DNA from: Ficedula albicollis
Taxonomy: Eukaryota; Chordata; Aves; Passeriformes; Muscicapidae
DNA: 64,000 nt
Assembly: GCF_000247815.1 (NCBI RefSeq)
Contig: NW_004775882.1
Location: forward strand, 62,001-126,000
Direction: 5' to 3'
In this document: positions 30,281-62,864 of the stretch, piece after piece
Numbering within the stretch: the stretch's first letter is position 1
How the letters are laid out: every line of letters begins with the position of its first letter
Notes under the pieces: generated by a model
The model's input: only the letters and a program-made list of their open reading frames with translations
The model's database searches: none
What the model was told of the DNA's origin: nothing
Translations under genes and position numbers: made by a program

Positions 30281-30804
30281 TGCCATGGAACCCCAGCTGG
30301 TAACTCAGCCCCACACAGCTGCTCACTGCTTTTCCTCATGGGATGGGGGAGAGAACTGGAAGAGTTAAAGGGAGAAAACACATGGGTTGAGATAAGGACA
30401 CTTTAATGGTGCAGAAAAAGATGAAAATAATGGTGGTGAAGATTATGATAATGATAAAAAAATCAGAATATATGAATCAGGTGATGCACAATCCAACTCT
30501 CACCATTTGCTGACAGATGCTTGGCCAGTTTCTGAGCAGCAGCCCCAGCCAGCTTTCCCCCCAATTTATGACACCATATGGCAGGGAATATCCTTTTGGG
30601 CCAGCTGTCCTGGCTATGTGCCTTCCAAACTTCTTGTGTCCTTTAGCCATGAGAAGCTGAAAAGTCCTTGACTTAGTATAAACACTGCTTAGCAACAATG
30701 AAGCCATCAGTGTATTATTACCGTATTCTTACACCAAATCCAAACCACAGCACTCTGCCAGCTACTAGAAAAAAATGAACTCTATCCCACCTGAAACCAA
30801 GACA
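30281..30804 (-). mobile_element. Solo LTR of an avian ERVL-type endogenous retrovirus, slightly trimmed
   Basis: On the minus strand it starts TGTCTTGGTTTCAGGTGGGA at 30804 and carries AGCAGTGTTTATACTAAGTC and AAGGACTTTTCAGCTTCTCA blocks, then ATTAAA at 30407-30402 and CTTATCTCAACCCATG. It ends near CCAGCTGGGGTTCC at about 30281. This matches a widespread bird LTR family that I recognise but cannot name with certainty. Internal A-rich expansion and small losses show it is old. No coding region or clear target-site duplication is seen. Confidence 0.85.
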
Positions 30805-30976
30805 TACTCTGCATTCCCTTGGTCTCTTAGTCTGAATTAATTTTACTCTTGGGGAAAAAAAAAAGTTCATGAAAGGTGAGAAAGGGAACAGCAAGTCAGT
30901 CACTTTGCATTAAGCAGTGGTAAATCCAAAGCAGCTTACCCAGTGCAGAGTTAGGAACAGAGACACGTAGAGCTAT

Positions 30977-31112
30977 CACCAAATGTCACACTGGGTACCT
31001 TCTCACCTCTCTTCTGATAAGGTTTCCCTGGGCCTGTAATCTCCCACCAAATGTCACACTGGATGCCTTCTCACCTCTTTTCTGATAAGGTTTCCCTGGG
31101 CCTGTAATCTCA
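30977..31112. repeat. 68-bp tandem duplication
   Basis: CACCAAATGTCACACTGG starts at 30977 and 31045; the copies differ at a few bases. Confidence 0.92.
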
Positions 31113-31186
31113 ATAGGAAATACTGCATCTATGCATTACAGTATCAGTTTCAAAAGTTAGACTTTTGGAAAAAGGACAGATATGCA

Positions 31187-34100
31187 AACATGAAATTCAT
31201 AACTCATTTATTGAATATATATATGCAAGGATACCAATAAAAAGAAACTAATACTGCAAACTACAACTTTGGAAGTAAAGCCAATATAACAGGAACAAAA
31301 TATACATAACATTGTAGATAGGAATGCATTTACCCTCTTCCATACATTCCTTGTCTTTACACCTAATGTAAATATATGCTAGAGCAAAAGCTGCAAACAT
31401 TGGCCTAACCTGAGTGCTTTCTGACAAGCAACAGCTCTCCAGAATTCGTTAAGGGCTGAGATGTCACTGCTGACTAATGGCTGTGCATACATATGCATGT
31501 CTAGGAACTGCTTCACCAAGTCTATAAACCAAGGGCTGTGTTCTGTTTTTACACCTCCATCACTAATATAGTGGAATCTGACTCTGGTGACATGGAAGAA
31601 GAGTTACTAATTGCTATCATGCACTTTCAGTTCTCTTCAGATTAATTTAATCTAATGAGGATTAATTTTCTTGTCAATCTGATTCAGCGTATTAATATTT
31701 TTGGAATGCACTGATTATCACCTGCCAGATAAGTCTGATATTTCAAACGGATTATCACCTCTTCATTTCTCACTCTGTTTTAGCATGAAGTTCTTTTTCC
31801 TATAGGCAGGAATAAGAGGCAAACTCTTTTCTGTGACACTATATTTTAGGGCCAGATTTGGCAGACTCAAACCACTGTAGATCAGCACAGCTCTTTGTAC
31901 CTAAAGGTGAGATTGTGGAGTGTAGGTGTGACTCCTACTAGAGCCTGATCACAGAAACTCCTGTGGATCAACCCCTGCTGAAGGAGCAGATCCCCTGCTC
32001 ACCTCATGCTTGGGAGCTGCACTGACACTGAACCAGCCTTTTCCTTTTCCCCCTGCCCTGGACAGCACAGCCCACTGCTACAGGGTCTGACCTTGGGATT
32101 CTGGCATTGCACCAGCTGCATCCCCAAGATATCTGAACAGGATCCTTGTGATGCCTGTCCTTCCTTGGCACAGTCCTTTCTGGGAATAGCACAACCACAG
32201 ATCTGTGAGACCACAGAGACACAGTGAGTTGGGGAGATTTCTTAATGGAGAGGTGCAGGGAGCTGGGGAGAAACCTCCCTTCTCAGAGGGTTCCAGGCAT
32301 CTTAAACAGCACACAATCCTCTTGTGAGCAAAAGAAATGCCCAAAGGCAAAAAGTAACAATAGTAAAAAAAAAAAGTGAAACCAGTTTTTTAAGACAAGT
32401 TTTGTTGAATTCATGATCTTGAATTCTGATTGTGAGATGAAAGCAGAAGGTGCCTAGTAAAAAAAAAAAAATCTCAGTAACAAATTGACTGTATTAATTT
32501 AACTAGCTAATTTAAACATACCTAGTTCACTTATAGAGCACTTTCATTACTTCTAACATTCCTGGGAAGGCAGTAGATGCTCCGGAATAATCTTCAATAT
32601 ACGCTTGCAAAGATTACATTGCTTTACCAAAAAAAAAAAAAAACAACAAACCTGCAAACCAAAACAAACCCCAAAAATTCAGACTGTCTGAAATTCCAAG
32701 CTAAAATACACATAAAAAGACAGTAATGGCAGTATTTCGTCTTTTAGAAAAATGATGTAAATGTTGTATACTATGATACATTGTCATGCTTTTTAAAACT
32801 ACAATTAAGGACGAAAGAGATGTACAGTAAATACACTGCTGAGGTACATTTCTTCTAAATATTAACACCACGACAGAATTACTCCCCAGCAGGTGATGCT
32901 ACTTGGGAACATATAAATACAATTTTTACACTGTAAGGCACTTTTACCCAGCATACATGAGTTGAAGTCAGTTATGACAAATTTGAGGCTTGTAAGAAAA
33001 GGTTTTTGCTTTTGACTTTGCTTCCATGAATTCTGAATTGATGACAGTTTCACCAGGCCACTTCAGCACACAGGGGTAACAGGGAAACCAGCCACTCACT
33101 TTTCTGCTACCCAAAGGTAAAGTGCTGTTCTGGTTCTTCAAGGCATGGAATGGGGTCATTTATCCATAACAGGTGAGTTATTATTGGACTGAATATTATA
33201 CTAAGCCACTGACACAATGAATTAGAGCTCAGTCTCAAGTACAGTCAGTATGCTGGCAGATCTACCCCATGCAAACTTAGTTAAATACAGTAGCTGCAAA
33301 CAAAGTGCCTTTTTTCCATGGGAGGGCCATGTCCCAGGCACAAACTGAAGTAATTTGAATATTGAAGGATGCTATTTTGCATTCTAAAACTGTTCTGAGT
33401 GGCTGAAAAAAGTTCATATTCTAGGAGAAACAAAACACCTTGATAGACAATTTCAATAATCGATCTGTCATTGCAATTCAAGTCACGCTTTTAATTTTGA
33501 AAGTTACAAATACAAAATAAAAATGATCAATGGCATCATGTTTAGAGCAGTAACTGAATATTTTCTGTACACAGCAATATTTCTTTCCAAATGGGATTAT
33601 TCTCCAGGAAATCAAACAGAATTGTTTGAATTCTAACAGGTAAAATGTTAGAAACTCCAATATACAGTAATTGAGTCCCTCAAGACATTAAGGGAATGCA
33701 TAAGAAGACAAATGACACACGTTAAATCTTTTAAAAATACAAGTAAAAAATGCTACAGAAACTCATGTTACAAATGAACCATTTTTGCAATACCAATCAC
33801 AGAAGAACTGTAGCAGTTTATAGTCAAATCAGTGTCTTTTGCTTGTTTCCTTCCTTCAAATCCAGAAGTTTTGTTGGGAGTTCAGAGTGAAACAAGTCAA
33901 AACCCTAAACAAACAATAAGGTGATGCGGTAGCAACAGACAAACATGTGGACTAGATTCAGCTTTTTGGTTTTATTTAAGTAAGTCTGAGGATGTGCTTT
34001 AACAGACCAATTGAAGAAGCCAGTAATCATTAGAAATGACAAGGTGTTTTGAAAGCAGTCAGAGGACTGTTCTGTTAGGTTTGGTATAGCCTAGATCTGA

Positions 34101-35506
34101 TCGTTCCCTCAAGGAACATCAAATTCTAGCAAGTAGAATTCCATGATGTGATTGCTGACTTGACAGAGAAAGGAAAAAAAAAATCACTAAAACAGTAAGG
34201 ATGATACGAGAAGTTTCCCATATAGTGGTCATATGATTAAAAAATAAATACCAATCTAGCAAAAAAGGTTGTTTCCTCATTCTTCTTACAGAATATGGGA
34301 CCTTTATGCACATTCTTGACAAAACATGAAGTGTTCCACACAACAGAGAACACCTGAGGTATGGACGTCAGATATGGTGGCTAAATTCCATAGTGAGTTA
34401 AGAGTTGTAACTCTCTGAAGTAAAAGAGATTGGGCTGCAAAGTCCAAACGTTTGTATAGTTGGGCTTTAATCACACTTGGTGAAGTGTTCTTTGTAAATC
34501 AGGACACAGAAAGAGGTGAGTTTTTGGGGAAAGAATGAACTACAGCCCTTTGGCATGAGTTCTAAAGCTCACAGCTCAGAACCAACAGCTGCTCAAGTAA
34601 ATCTCCTGCAAACAATGCCAGGCAGAATGAGCAATCACAACAGGAACAACCTGAAATGTTCAAGCGTGCTTCGTGTACACCGAGTCCTCTCCTACTGCTG
34701 CTTCCCAAGCAAAAACAGCGCGGCTCTGCCATGTACAGCCTCCGGAGGTTGTGCAGGAAGAAAATGCAAAATTCACAAAGTACCAGCTCGTTGCCTCCAC
34801 GGACTTGTCCATCTTGTTAATGAAACTAGCTAAGACCTTCCCTCATTGCGTGAATCCACTAAACAACTTACACATTCCAAATCTTAAAGTTTTTATTCAG
34901 TCCAGAAATATAGATCTTACTTCATTTCAATGTCTGCCGTAACTTTTGACACTGTACATATTACATATCATTTATATAGTGTTTCATTTTTTTTTCCAGA
35001 CACTGCAGACTACAAACTACATAATATTGACATGTAAAATTCTGCCACTTACTGAAGGCTCACACACATGAACGTTTCAGGCAGTTCAATGAAATTTCTA
35101 ACAGAGTTGGGTAGTAAAAAGTTACTAACCCTTTTCTGATTTTTAGAAAACAATTTAAAAGAATTAGTAGTTATGATGTCTTAGCCATTCCCAGTTCTAT
35201 AACTCTGTCCCTTGAACCTGTTTAAAAAATGATGAAAACAATAGTAAATTTTAAATCATACAGAAAAGCATTTCACAGCTCTGACATTACATCTACATTT
35301 AGCAATAGAAATCAGGACCTCCCTTCTTACACTGTTACAAAGTCAGCCAGATTTAAAAAACAACAAATCCTCCCCATTCTTCTACAGTATGCCAATAAAA
35401 AGTACTCTGCATACACTAGATTTAAATACTTCACTGCAGTAAACTATATTAATTGTATATTGTGTTTCAGTCTTGGTAACAGATCTGTCAGGAGTAACTT
35501 CCATAC
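31187..35506 (-). other. PHF6: Probable PHF6 3' UTR with three candidate poly(A) signals
   Basis: Downstream of the stop the DNA is AT-rich and free of recognised repeats to about 31.1 kb. Minus-strand AATAAA hexamers lie at 34892-34897, 33971-33976 and 31207-31212, giving 3' UTRs of roughly 0.6, 1.5 and 4.3 kb. Mammalian PHF6 is known to have a multi-kilobase 3' UTR, so a distal site is plausible. The true end cannot be fixed without transcript data. A few short poly-A/T tracts are present and no other coding signal is seen. Confidence 0.5.
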
Positions 35507-53200
<17,694 letters not shown>

Positions 53201-53242
53201 GATTTTAAATGACCTTAGAATGCCACTGCAATCCTCTTAATG

Positions 53243-56200
53243 CTACAGGGAAAAAAACCTGCAATCAGCGTGTTAGCATCAACAAAAGGCAAATTAACAT
53301 AGCTTTATAAACACAGTGATTTGTCCCTTTTCTTTATGCTACTTCAATATAGCCAAATAAAGAAGCAATTGGCAGAGGCAGTATTTTGCCAAATTCGAAT
53401 GAAATTTTTTCAGCAAGAAAAAGCAGTTTCTTTACGCAAAAAAAAAGTTTGAGAATTAAAACAAAACTTTGGATGATAATACAGAAGCAGAAAATTGAAA
53501 AGAAATAAGCGGGAAATACACCAAGAGAAGCACCGGGGGAAAAAGTTACTGCAACTTATTTTTATAATTATTTACTACAGGAAAGGACTTTGTAGAAAAT
53601 ATATATATAAATATATATGTATGTAAATGCAATGAAATTCATGCTATTGAACTTCTTCAAAAAGAGAAGCAAAGGAAAACCCAGAGTTCAGCACAGCCTC
53701 CAGCACAGGTTTTGGCTGTAAAGGCTCACAATGTCTCAGGGCAGATGAGTAAAGAGCACAGATGAGATGATAAAATGTTACCATTTTTGGTATCAGAGGT
53801 GTCTTGTGGCTACTCAAACAGCATTAGGAACAAAATTTTAGACACCTCTCTGACTAAGGTGCTGCAATGGAAACCTCTCCGTGACCCACAGTTAGTTTGG
53901 CAGTACCACACCAAGTTTCAGTAAGTGCATGAGAGCTGATGTTCTCAGCTCAGAAAAGTAACTTAAAATTAACTCAATATGAATCACAAACTTTTCATGT
54001 GCTACCAGCAGCACATTTTAAAATGTAACATTGAGGGTGATCACAGTGCCCAACTCCGGCAGACACAGCTCACGCAAAAGTAAAAATACCCAATGAGTGT
54101 ATTAATTTCTTGGCTCAGTATTAAGAAGTTTGTGTTTATTTGCTTCAACATCTATGAAGAAATAAATAAAAAAAAAAATCTTCTTCAAACAGACTTACTT
54201 AGAGCTTTTTACTTGGGAGATTTGAGCCTTACTATCAGAATTTGCCATAACTGCAATAAAATCCCCCCAGCCTCTCTCTTCATTTGACTCGGCTACGTAA
54301 GAAAAACCACCGCAGAGTTTGATATTTGTGTTGGAAAAAAGTGTAAAATCCAGCCATAAATAAAGAGAGCAGAGTTGCAAAACATCTGGACTGGGCTACA
54401 ATGGCACAGATCTGCATGAAAATGCACGGCTGGTCTGTGGAATTTGCATGGGCAGAGCCGGTGCTCCCCAGCGCTGTCAGAAGCTCATAATGCTGGGATC
54501 ACTCACTTCTCTAAGCCACAGCAAAGGAACGTCCTCCTGCTGACAGACACTCCTGCTCCTCCAGGTTTTCACAGACTGTAACTGCTGGCCTTGCACTGCT
54601 CCCTGCAAAACTCCTAAGGTGCCTGTCCTGTCCCCCTCGCCTCTGCTCTCCCAACAGCTTCATTCACTTTCTGTTCTAACTGCGACGCCGCTGATGCACA
54701 CTCAGAACAAGAATGCAAAGATTTCGGATCTTGCTGATTTGCACAAAAAATGTGCCAATCTGGATAAACTAGTCACACCCTTTTGCAGAGGCAATAGGGA
54801 GTCCTTAAGTGTTAAGCACAAAAGAATTATTATACTGTATTCTTCTAAAGAAAAAATAAAACAAGACTATTCTGTAATCTCTTCTGATGAGAAAGAATGG
54901 TTCTTGAAGAGACAAGACAGATAGGTAGATATATACATATACATGTATGCATGTATTAAAAAAAATACAAATCTGAGTAATTCTAAAAACCTAACTAATA
55001 TTTGGGAGCAGAAAAAGACCTACAAAAGACAAGCAGGAAGTAATATCACAGATTTACTTGTTTACATCTCACATTCAATAGATCAACATGAATCACACAG
55101 GGGTGTTTAGAAATATACTAACAAAATAATGTAAAATGCAAAAAAGTTCTGTTTTTGTATAAACGGTGTGGTATATACACACACAAACTTGGGTATACCA
55201 GTTTCATTTTAGATTCAAATTATATTATTAAAATATTGACACCAACGATACCAGTTAATAAAAGAAGATCAGGAATTTCCTTGTACACGTGTAAAGGTCC
55301 TACTGACTCTCAGGAACAAGAACTACTATTAAAACAGAGCTACCCTTCAATTTAAGCAGCCAGTTTGTATTTCAGAAAGTGAAAGTAATTTACAGCACAC
55401 ATAAAATTTTTTTAAGTGGCTCGAATCATATTTAATTTACAGGAAAAACAACTTTCCAAGACACAAGATTATAAAGAACCTTCTCACAGCTCGCTGCTTT
55501 CCACCTCCCAGTGCACTACAGGCACGTCACTGCAGCAGCACCAGAACCTGACACAGCCTGACTTCCTCAAGTACTTCTGCATAATTAGATTTTTTTAAGG
55601 CTCACAGTGAAGTTAAAAATAATGCCAATATTTACTTGATACATGGAGGCTGATGCTTTTCTAAAAAAGCAAATATATATTTTGAAATACTTCATCATCA
55701 CAAATAATTTAACACTTGAAAAATTATTCAAAACTCAAACAGGCCAAAAAGGAAATTCACGTTCTTTTCACCATCAGATTAAATTATTCCGAAAGCCTTT
55801 TACAAGGGTATCTAAAAGTTTTCTTTCCAATCTTGTATTTGTTTTGAGTTTTTTTGTGGTTGTTTTTGGGTTTTTTTGTTTGTGTGTTTCAGTGGGCATT
55901 TTCCCTATTTATACATTTTCAAAGAGCATAGAAAAAAACCTGAGCATGAGAAACATCCATAGACTTCTCCATAAACTATATTTGCTTTCTCATAAACGTG
56001 AGAAGACACTACTCTCAGATCACTTTTCTTTGTGTCAAAATGCACTCATCCTGTTCATTAAAAAAAGAAACAAAACACATTTTCTGAGAAAGATGAACCA
56101 AGTTATGCAGCTACAGCCCCACAATTCTGAAAGTAAGTACTCAAAATTCTGTTTTCATCTCTCAAGTTAAATCATCCAGAGCAAATAATCTAGTTTGCCA

Positions 56201-57360
56201 AGTATCAGGCTACATTTCATCGGAATGAGAAAAAAATGCAACTTAAGAACAGCTCAATATCTTCGTTTTCCATGAATAACAGGCGAAAAAGTGAGAAAAA
56301 ATTACAAAAAACCAGTGATTATATCTACAGGTGACAGAATCTTGCTTGTCAGTTTTGTCAAACTCTCACAGACTGGATCACAAGGAGTGACGTACTGTGG
56401 AATCACTGGCTGGGAGATTTTCACTGTCTCCACCAAAATGGAACACACATACCACAAACACAAAGATTATTCCATACAGATCAATTTTCCACGGGCTTGA
56501 TCTAAGAAATGAGAAGTTACATGTTCCCTAGAATCACACAAGCAGAAATTCGCTCAACCATTCTTCACTGAAAAATTATGGTTCATTTGCATTCACATTT
56601 CTTACATGCACTAAAGTATTAAATGTGGAGCTTTCCCTCACAGCATCTTTATTTTATCTTTAAGGCAGCAGGTTTTACACCCTCCTGTAGCTTCTGTGCT
56701 GCCTTACTGAGCTCTATACAACAGATTCCCCAATATAAAAGTGCAAGTTGAATGATGCTCAGGCACAGGATGCTCTCAGTGCATGAGATATTGTTCAGCA
56801 CCAAAGAATGGAAAGTAGCCTGGACCCTAATTTCTATTTATTGCCCAAACATGTTTCAGGAGCCTGATTACAGGAGCTAAAATCTCGACTGTATTTCCTA
56901 CAAACAACAGTAACCCACACGCTGCACTTGATAAGTTTCTTCTCCTGAGTGAACTGTGTAATTCCCAACCTACATTTCAAAAAATTACAATTTAGATTTG
57001 TGAAGAAAATTTCAGACACCTAGGGAAAACCTGTGAGAAGTAAACAAGCTTCAGAAAATGCCACTGCAGATGGTGAAGTGGTTTGGTCTCTCAGGAAAAG
57101 CTACAGAAAATATTTGTGCTGATTTTTCCAAGATGCTCACTGGAGATACCACAGTCACAAGCTTACAAGTGCCTCGCAGTTTCCCGGGTCGGTCACCCAT
57201 TGTTGGGAGGTTTATTTTGGAGAAGGGAGGAGTGGGAAAGTATCCTATAGGGTTCTGTGGCTGAGAACCCAAATCACAGGTGCCATAGAAATTTTTATCT
57301 AGGAGCTACATGCACACAGCATTCTAAAGTCACTATAAAAAGTAGGATGGGAATTTATCT
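53243..57360 (-). other. PHF6: PHF6 intron 1 (partial), no further gene seen
   Basis: AT-rich intronic DNA between exon 2 and the CpG island. It holds small AT/TA microsatellite patches near 53601-53630 and 54920-54955 and T-rich tracts near 55850-55880. I see no conserved exon or recognised transposon. Confidence 0.6.
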
Positions 57361-57540
57361 ATGTAACTTCCTTAAAAAAAACCCCAAAACACACCGAAGA
57401 GGGGGCCCCATGTAACTTCCTTAAAAAAAACCCCAAAACGCACCGAAGAGGGGGCAGATGCGAGGAGAGAAGTCTATGTAACTTCCTTAAAAAAAACCCC
57501 AAAACACACCGAAGAGGGGGCAGATGCGAGGAGAGAAGGG
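57361..57540. repeat. Three-copy tandem repeat next to the CpG island
   Basis: ATGTAACTTCCTTAAAA starts at 57361, 57410 and 57476, each followed by ACCCCAAAAC and CACCGAAGAGGGGGC. The last two copies share an extra GATGCGAGGAGAGAAG tail. Confidence 0.93.
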
Positions 57541-57589
57541 CAAACCCTCGAAAGCCTAAACAATGAGAGCAGAGCAGGTGACTCAAAAT

Positions 57590-59062
<1,473 letters not shown>

Positions 59063-59071
59063 CTTTTTTTT

Positions 59072-59130
59072 NNNNNNNNNNNNNNNNNNNNNNNNNNNNN
59101 NNNNNNNNNNNNNNNNNNNNNNNNNNNNNN
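59072..59130. other. Assembly gap (59 N)
   Basis: A run of 59 unknown bases directly after the poly-G tract, one C and eight T. It marks an unresolved join at the GC-rich promoter region. Confidence 0.99.
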
Positions 59131-59198
59131 TCTCCCTCACGCTGCCCCCTCCTGTCCCCCCCTTCCCCCCGCTGTCCCTCACAGAGCTCTGGGCCCGG

Positions 59199-60250
59199 CG
59201 GAACGGAGCGGAATGGAACGGAATGGTCAAGGTTGTTGTAAGACCTTCGAGATCATCAAGTCCAGCCGTCCATACAGCTCTGCCGCTATAACCCCTAAAC
59301 CTCATCACTCAGCACCAGATCTGACGCGTCTTTAACACACCTTTGGTTCAGGAGGTGCATGGCAGTGCTGGGTGATGTGGTTTAGTGGTTTTGGGGTTGC
59401 ATGGCAGCGCTGAGTGGATGCGGGACTCGATGATCTTGAAGGTCTCTTCCAGCCCTGACGGTTCTGTGATCCTAAACCACATCACTCAGCGCCAGATCCA
59501 GACACCCCTTAAACACCTCCCGGGATGGTGCTGGCACCTCCTCCCTGGGCAGCCCATTCCAATACCTGCCCACCCCAACAATGACTTTTTTTTTTCTAGT
59601 ATCAAATCTCAATCTGCTGTGGCAGTTTACGGCCGTTTCCTCAGGTCCTCTCTCTCCCTGCAGACGAGCCCGGCCCCACCGCACTGCGCCCTCCTGTCAG
59701 GGGGTGACGATTTCCCCCCGAGCTCCCTCATGGGACTCGTTCCCCGTCCCCGCAGGGGCCCTGCCGCCCTTCGCTCCTGCACCTCCACGTCCGCGGAAAA
59801 CAGGACGTTAAGAGGTCCAGAAATGAACTCAGCGCTTGAGGTGTGGCCTCACAATAAATAAAAAAATAACATTGACATTTTTTTCCTAGTATCAAATCTG
59901 AATCTGCTGTGGCAGTTTACGGCCGTTTCCTCAGGTCCTCTCTCTCCCTGCAGACGAGCCCGGCCCCACCGCACTGCGCCCTCCTGTCAGGGGGTGACGA
60001 TTTCCCCCCGAGCTCCCTCATGGGACTCGTTCCCCGTCCCCGCAGGGGCCCTGCCGCCCTTCGCTCCTGCACCTCCACGTCCGCGGAAAACAGGACGTTA
60101 AGAGGTCCAGAAATGAACTCAGCGCTTGAGGTGTGGCCTCACAATAAATAAAAAAATTACACTTACCGCAGAAAAGAGGACGTTAAGAGATCCAGAAATG
60201 AACGCAGCACTTGAGGTGTGGCCTCACAATAAATAAAAAAATTACACTTA
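59199..60250 (-). mobile_element. Rearranged antisense CR1 mosaic with an inverted tail and internal duplications
   Basis: 59199-59338 and 59472-60250 read as antisense CR1 3' sequence (ATCATCAAGTCCAGCC, CTGGGCAGCCCATTCC, TTGAGGTGTGGCCTCAC). Between them 59341-59470 is a sense CR1 tail (GACTCGATGATCTTGAAGG, GGTCTCTTCCAGCC). The antisense body is duplicated from 59596. No coding capacity remains. Confidence 0.8.
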
Positions 60251-60251
60251 C
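59596..60251. repeat. 290-bp tandem duplication within CR1, plus an 87-bp partial third copy
   Basis: The first copy starts at CTAGTATCAAATCT at 59596 and the second at 59886, nearly identical for about 280 bp. The block ending GTGGCCTCACAATAAATA occurs a third time at about 60167-60251 with several changes. Confidence 0.93.
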
Positions 60252-61675
60252 GTTTTACAAAGTTATCATATTGCACGTGTTGACTGAACTACAATATAGT
60301 GAGAAACCCAAATGCCAACACACATTTAAATTTTCAAGCTGATACCATTTTACATCACAATACATGGATGATTTGCACACTTATCCCTGCAGAAATTATT
60401 CTGCCATCTTGTTATTTTGTTCATTATAATAAATTAATTACCTTTATTAATAAAAAATTTCTTCATTTAGTTCCAGAAGCTACTGCATATCTTGAGGAAA
60501 ACCTCTCCTTTCTCTTTGGTGTTCTTTGGTGTTTACATATCATTGAATGTTTCTTGAATATCAGCTGTTGGGGAAATAAAGCCATAAAACAATTGCTTTG
60601 GGTTTTGCCTGAAAAAACTTTTCCAATGGTTGTGCTTCCTTCTGAAAACAATTATTTCTGTTCCCCTCTGGTGATATTTTTGTCCTGCTTTGGCACAAGG
60701 AGTTTTAGAGGGTAGCATTTGAAAATACAGCAGTGAAGATGTGGTGATGGTTGTTTGATTTGGCTGCAGTTGAAGTCAGTGAGGTGCCAGGTGCTGCTGT
60801 AGAGCCCCAGCACCTGTGGAATAGCAGGAAAAGCTCTCTGGGGAGAATCCTACAGATTTCACGTTCAAGTACAAGGCTGAGAACCAAAGGTGTGGAGCAC
60901 AGGTTAGAGGTGGAGGCTACAGCTTGTGTGCTTTATCAGAAAGTGATATTTAGTCCTTTTTTATTCCTGATTTTCCAAGCACTAGTATATTTTCCTTCCT
61001 TTCTAAAGGAACTTAAAACGAACATAGCCAGCAGCTTTCCTCCTTACAGCACAGCATCTAAGAGCACTCTAGGGATGCCGCACCTCGCAGGAATACTGAG
61101 TTCTTGCACACTCGTTTTCAATGAGAGGCTCAGCAAGGCAGAAGAATTAATGAGGTTTAGAAACAGTACATCCAGCTGACTTCATGTTTTGTCATCATGA
61201 TGTTTTACAGCAAAGGAATAAAGGACATGTGCAACAGCATCACAGATCTAGTTTGAATTTCTAATAAAATGGGTTACGATGAGCCAATTGGTTTCACGGG
61301 GAAAATAACAGCACAAGGAGATCCAAACTTTATGGTAAACTATTTTAACCATGTTGGCAAGGAGCCCACAGGCATTAACAACTGCAGGAGCTTTCAGAAC
61401 TTCTCAGTGCCTTGGGTTTGGCAAGCTCATTACATACAAACTAGATTATTTACTTTCATCCATCTCAAGAGAACAAGAAATGTCATAATAAAGAATCTAA
61501 AAAGACTGAAATTATGAAGTGGAGGTTGTCAGTCACAGACTCAGCATTAACCCAGTTACTTTATAGACCTCAGACTTATATAGAAACCATTTATCTCTCA
61601 TCAGAGACATGATCAGCTTTGTTGATTTTCTGTAGCCCAGCTGTAGTGCAGTCCAGTTTACAGTGACTTCAGAGT
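60252..61675. other. No gene recognised upstream of PHF6
   Basis: AT-rich non-coding DNA. Open frames at 60299-60715 and 60751-61179 are short, unsupported and lack exon features. Confidence 0.6.
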
Positions 61676-61798
61676 GTGTAGATAATTATTTCAGTTAAGA
61701 TGCTGGGGAATAAAAATCTCATTTATTTCCCATGATGTGTGCAGATAATTATTTCAGTTAAGATGTTGGGGAATAAAAATCTCATTTATTTCCCATGA
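61676..61798. repeat. 63-bp tandem duplication
   Basis: GATAATTATTTCAGTTAAGA starts at 61681 and 61744, followed by the same GGGGAATAAAAATCTC and TTATTTCCCATGA. Confidence 0.92.
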
Positions 61799-62377
61799 AG
61801 CAGTGTCTGATTAAAACAAACCCCAAACATATAAAGTCTGTAAGAACAACCCAGGGGGGTTGGGGGGATTATTTAAGAAAAAACATTTTAGGAACAGGTT
61901 GAATCCTCTAAAAAAACATCTCTTTAGCTGCTGTATTTCTGTGAGGTGATTCAAGCACCATCCAAACAGGAGTCAGACAAATCTTGCCCTTTCTGTAGTC
62001 TTGATTTAGCTACAAGATGTAGCTGAAGTTAAACAGGGTGAGACCTCTGCAGCTGCCAAGAACAAACAGCCCAACCAAAACCCAAAACTCACTCAAACAT
62101 CCCTCACATTCTCTCTATTTGGACAGTGCTTTACACCTTATGAGCAACCTGGATACAGGATAAGATTCCAAGACAAACTCTTGCCAACTTCACAAAAAAC
62201 TGATTGCAAGGAGAGAAATGAAAATAATAAGAAAATTTATAATGGGTGTAAAGTGTTCTGGGAAAAGAGAATACTGAATGCCTCAGCCATCCTGCAGGTA
62301 CTCCCATTTATATCTTATCAGAAGGAAAAACAAAAACCCAAACAAACCAATAAAACTTCTTGTAATTTTATTAATGG
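61798..62377. repeat. Large direct repeat, copy 1 (580 bp seen; offset 1623 bp)
   Basis: AAGCAGTGTCTGATTAAAAC begins here and again at 63421. The copies run in register to the end of the window; the one difference I found is A at 62004 against G at 63627. Confidence 0.95.
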
Positions 62378-62864
62378 CCATTCAAATGTAGTTTGAAAAT
62401 GATAATGAGTAAAGTTGATTCTGTGTCCCAGTTGGAGTCAAATATGGACATCAAATGCCTGTGCCAAGAGAACTTGTATCAGAAGGCTTTGAGCTCCACT
62501 CCAAAACACTGCAGGAAAACAAATCTCTGATTCCACTGTACAACACCAGCTTGGTTTTAAACTCTGGAATAATTCTAAATCTAATGTGCATTAGATACTT
62601 AATTGCATGTGCTTGGTTTTGTACAAGATTGTTGATCTTATTTCCTTTCATTCTCAAAGCAGCTACAAAATGTCCAGATGTTAAATCTAAAGTGAAGCAA
62701 AACAAGTCCCCATAAATCCCCATCAAAAGAACAATGTTGCCAATGGTGACTGAAACCCTAATTACTCCTACTGATTATTTTAGCATGAAGATGTCTATAA
62801 GGTACAGTGCTCCCAGTCCTGAAGCAGCTCTTTCACCTTCCACAACTACGAAATACAGAGGTTC
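62378..62864. other. Unique spacer between the direct repeat and the CTCA array
   Basis: About 490 bases of AT-rich DNA with no recognised feature. It would be part of the 1623-bp repeat unit if the array is truly tandem. Confidence 0.6.
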
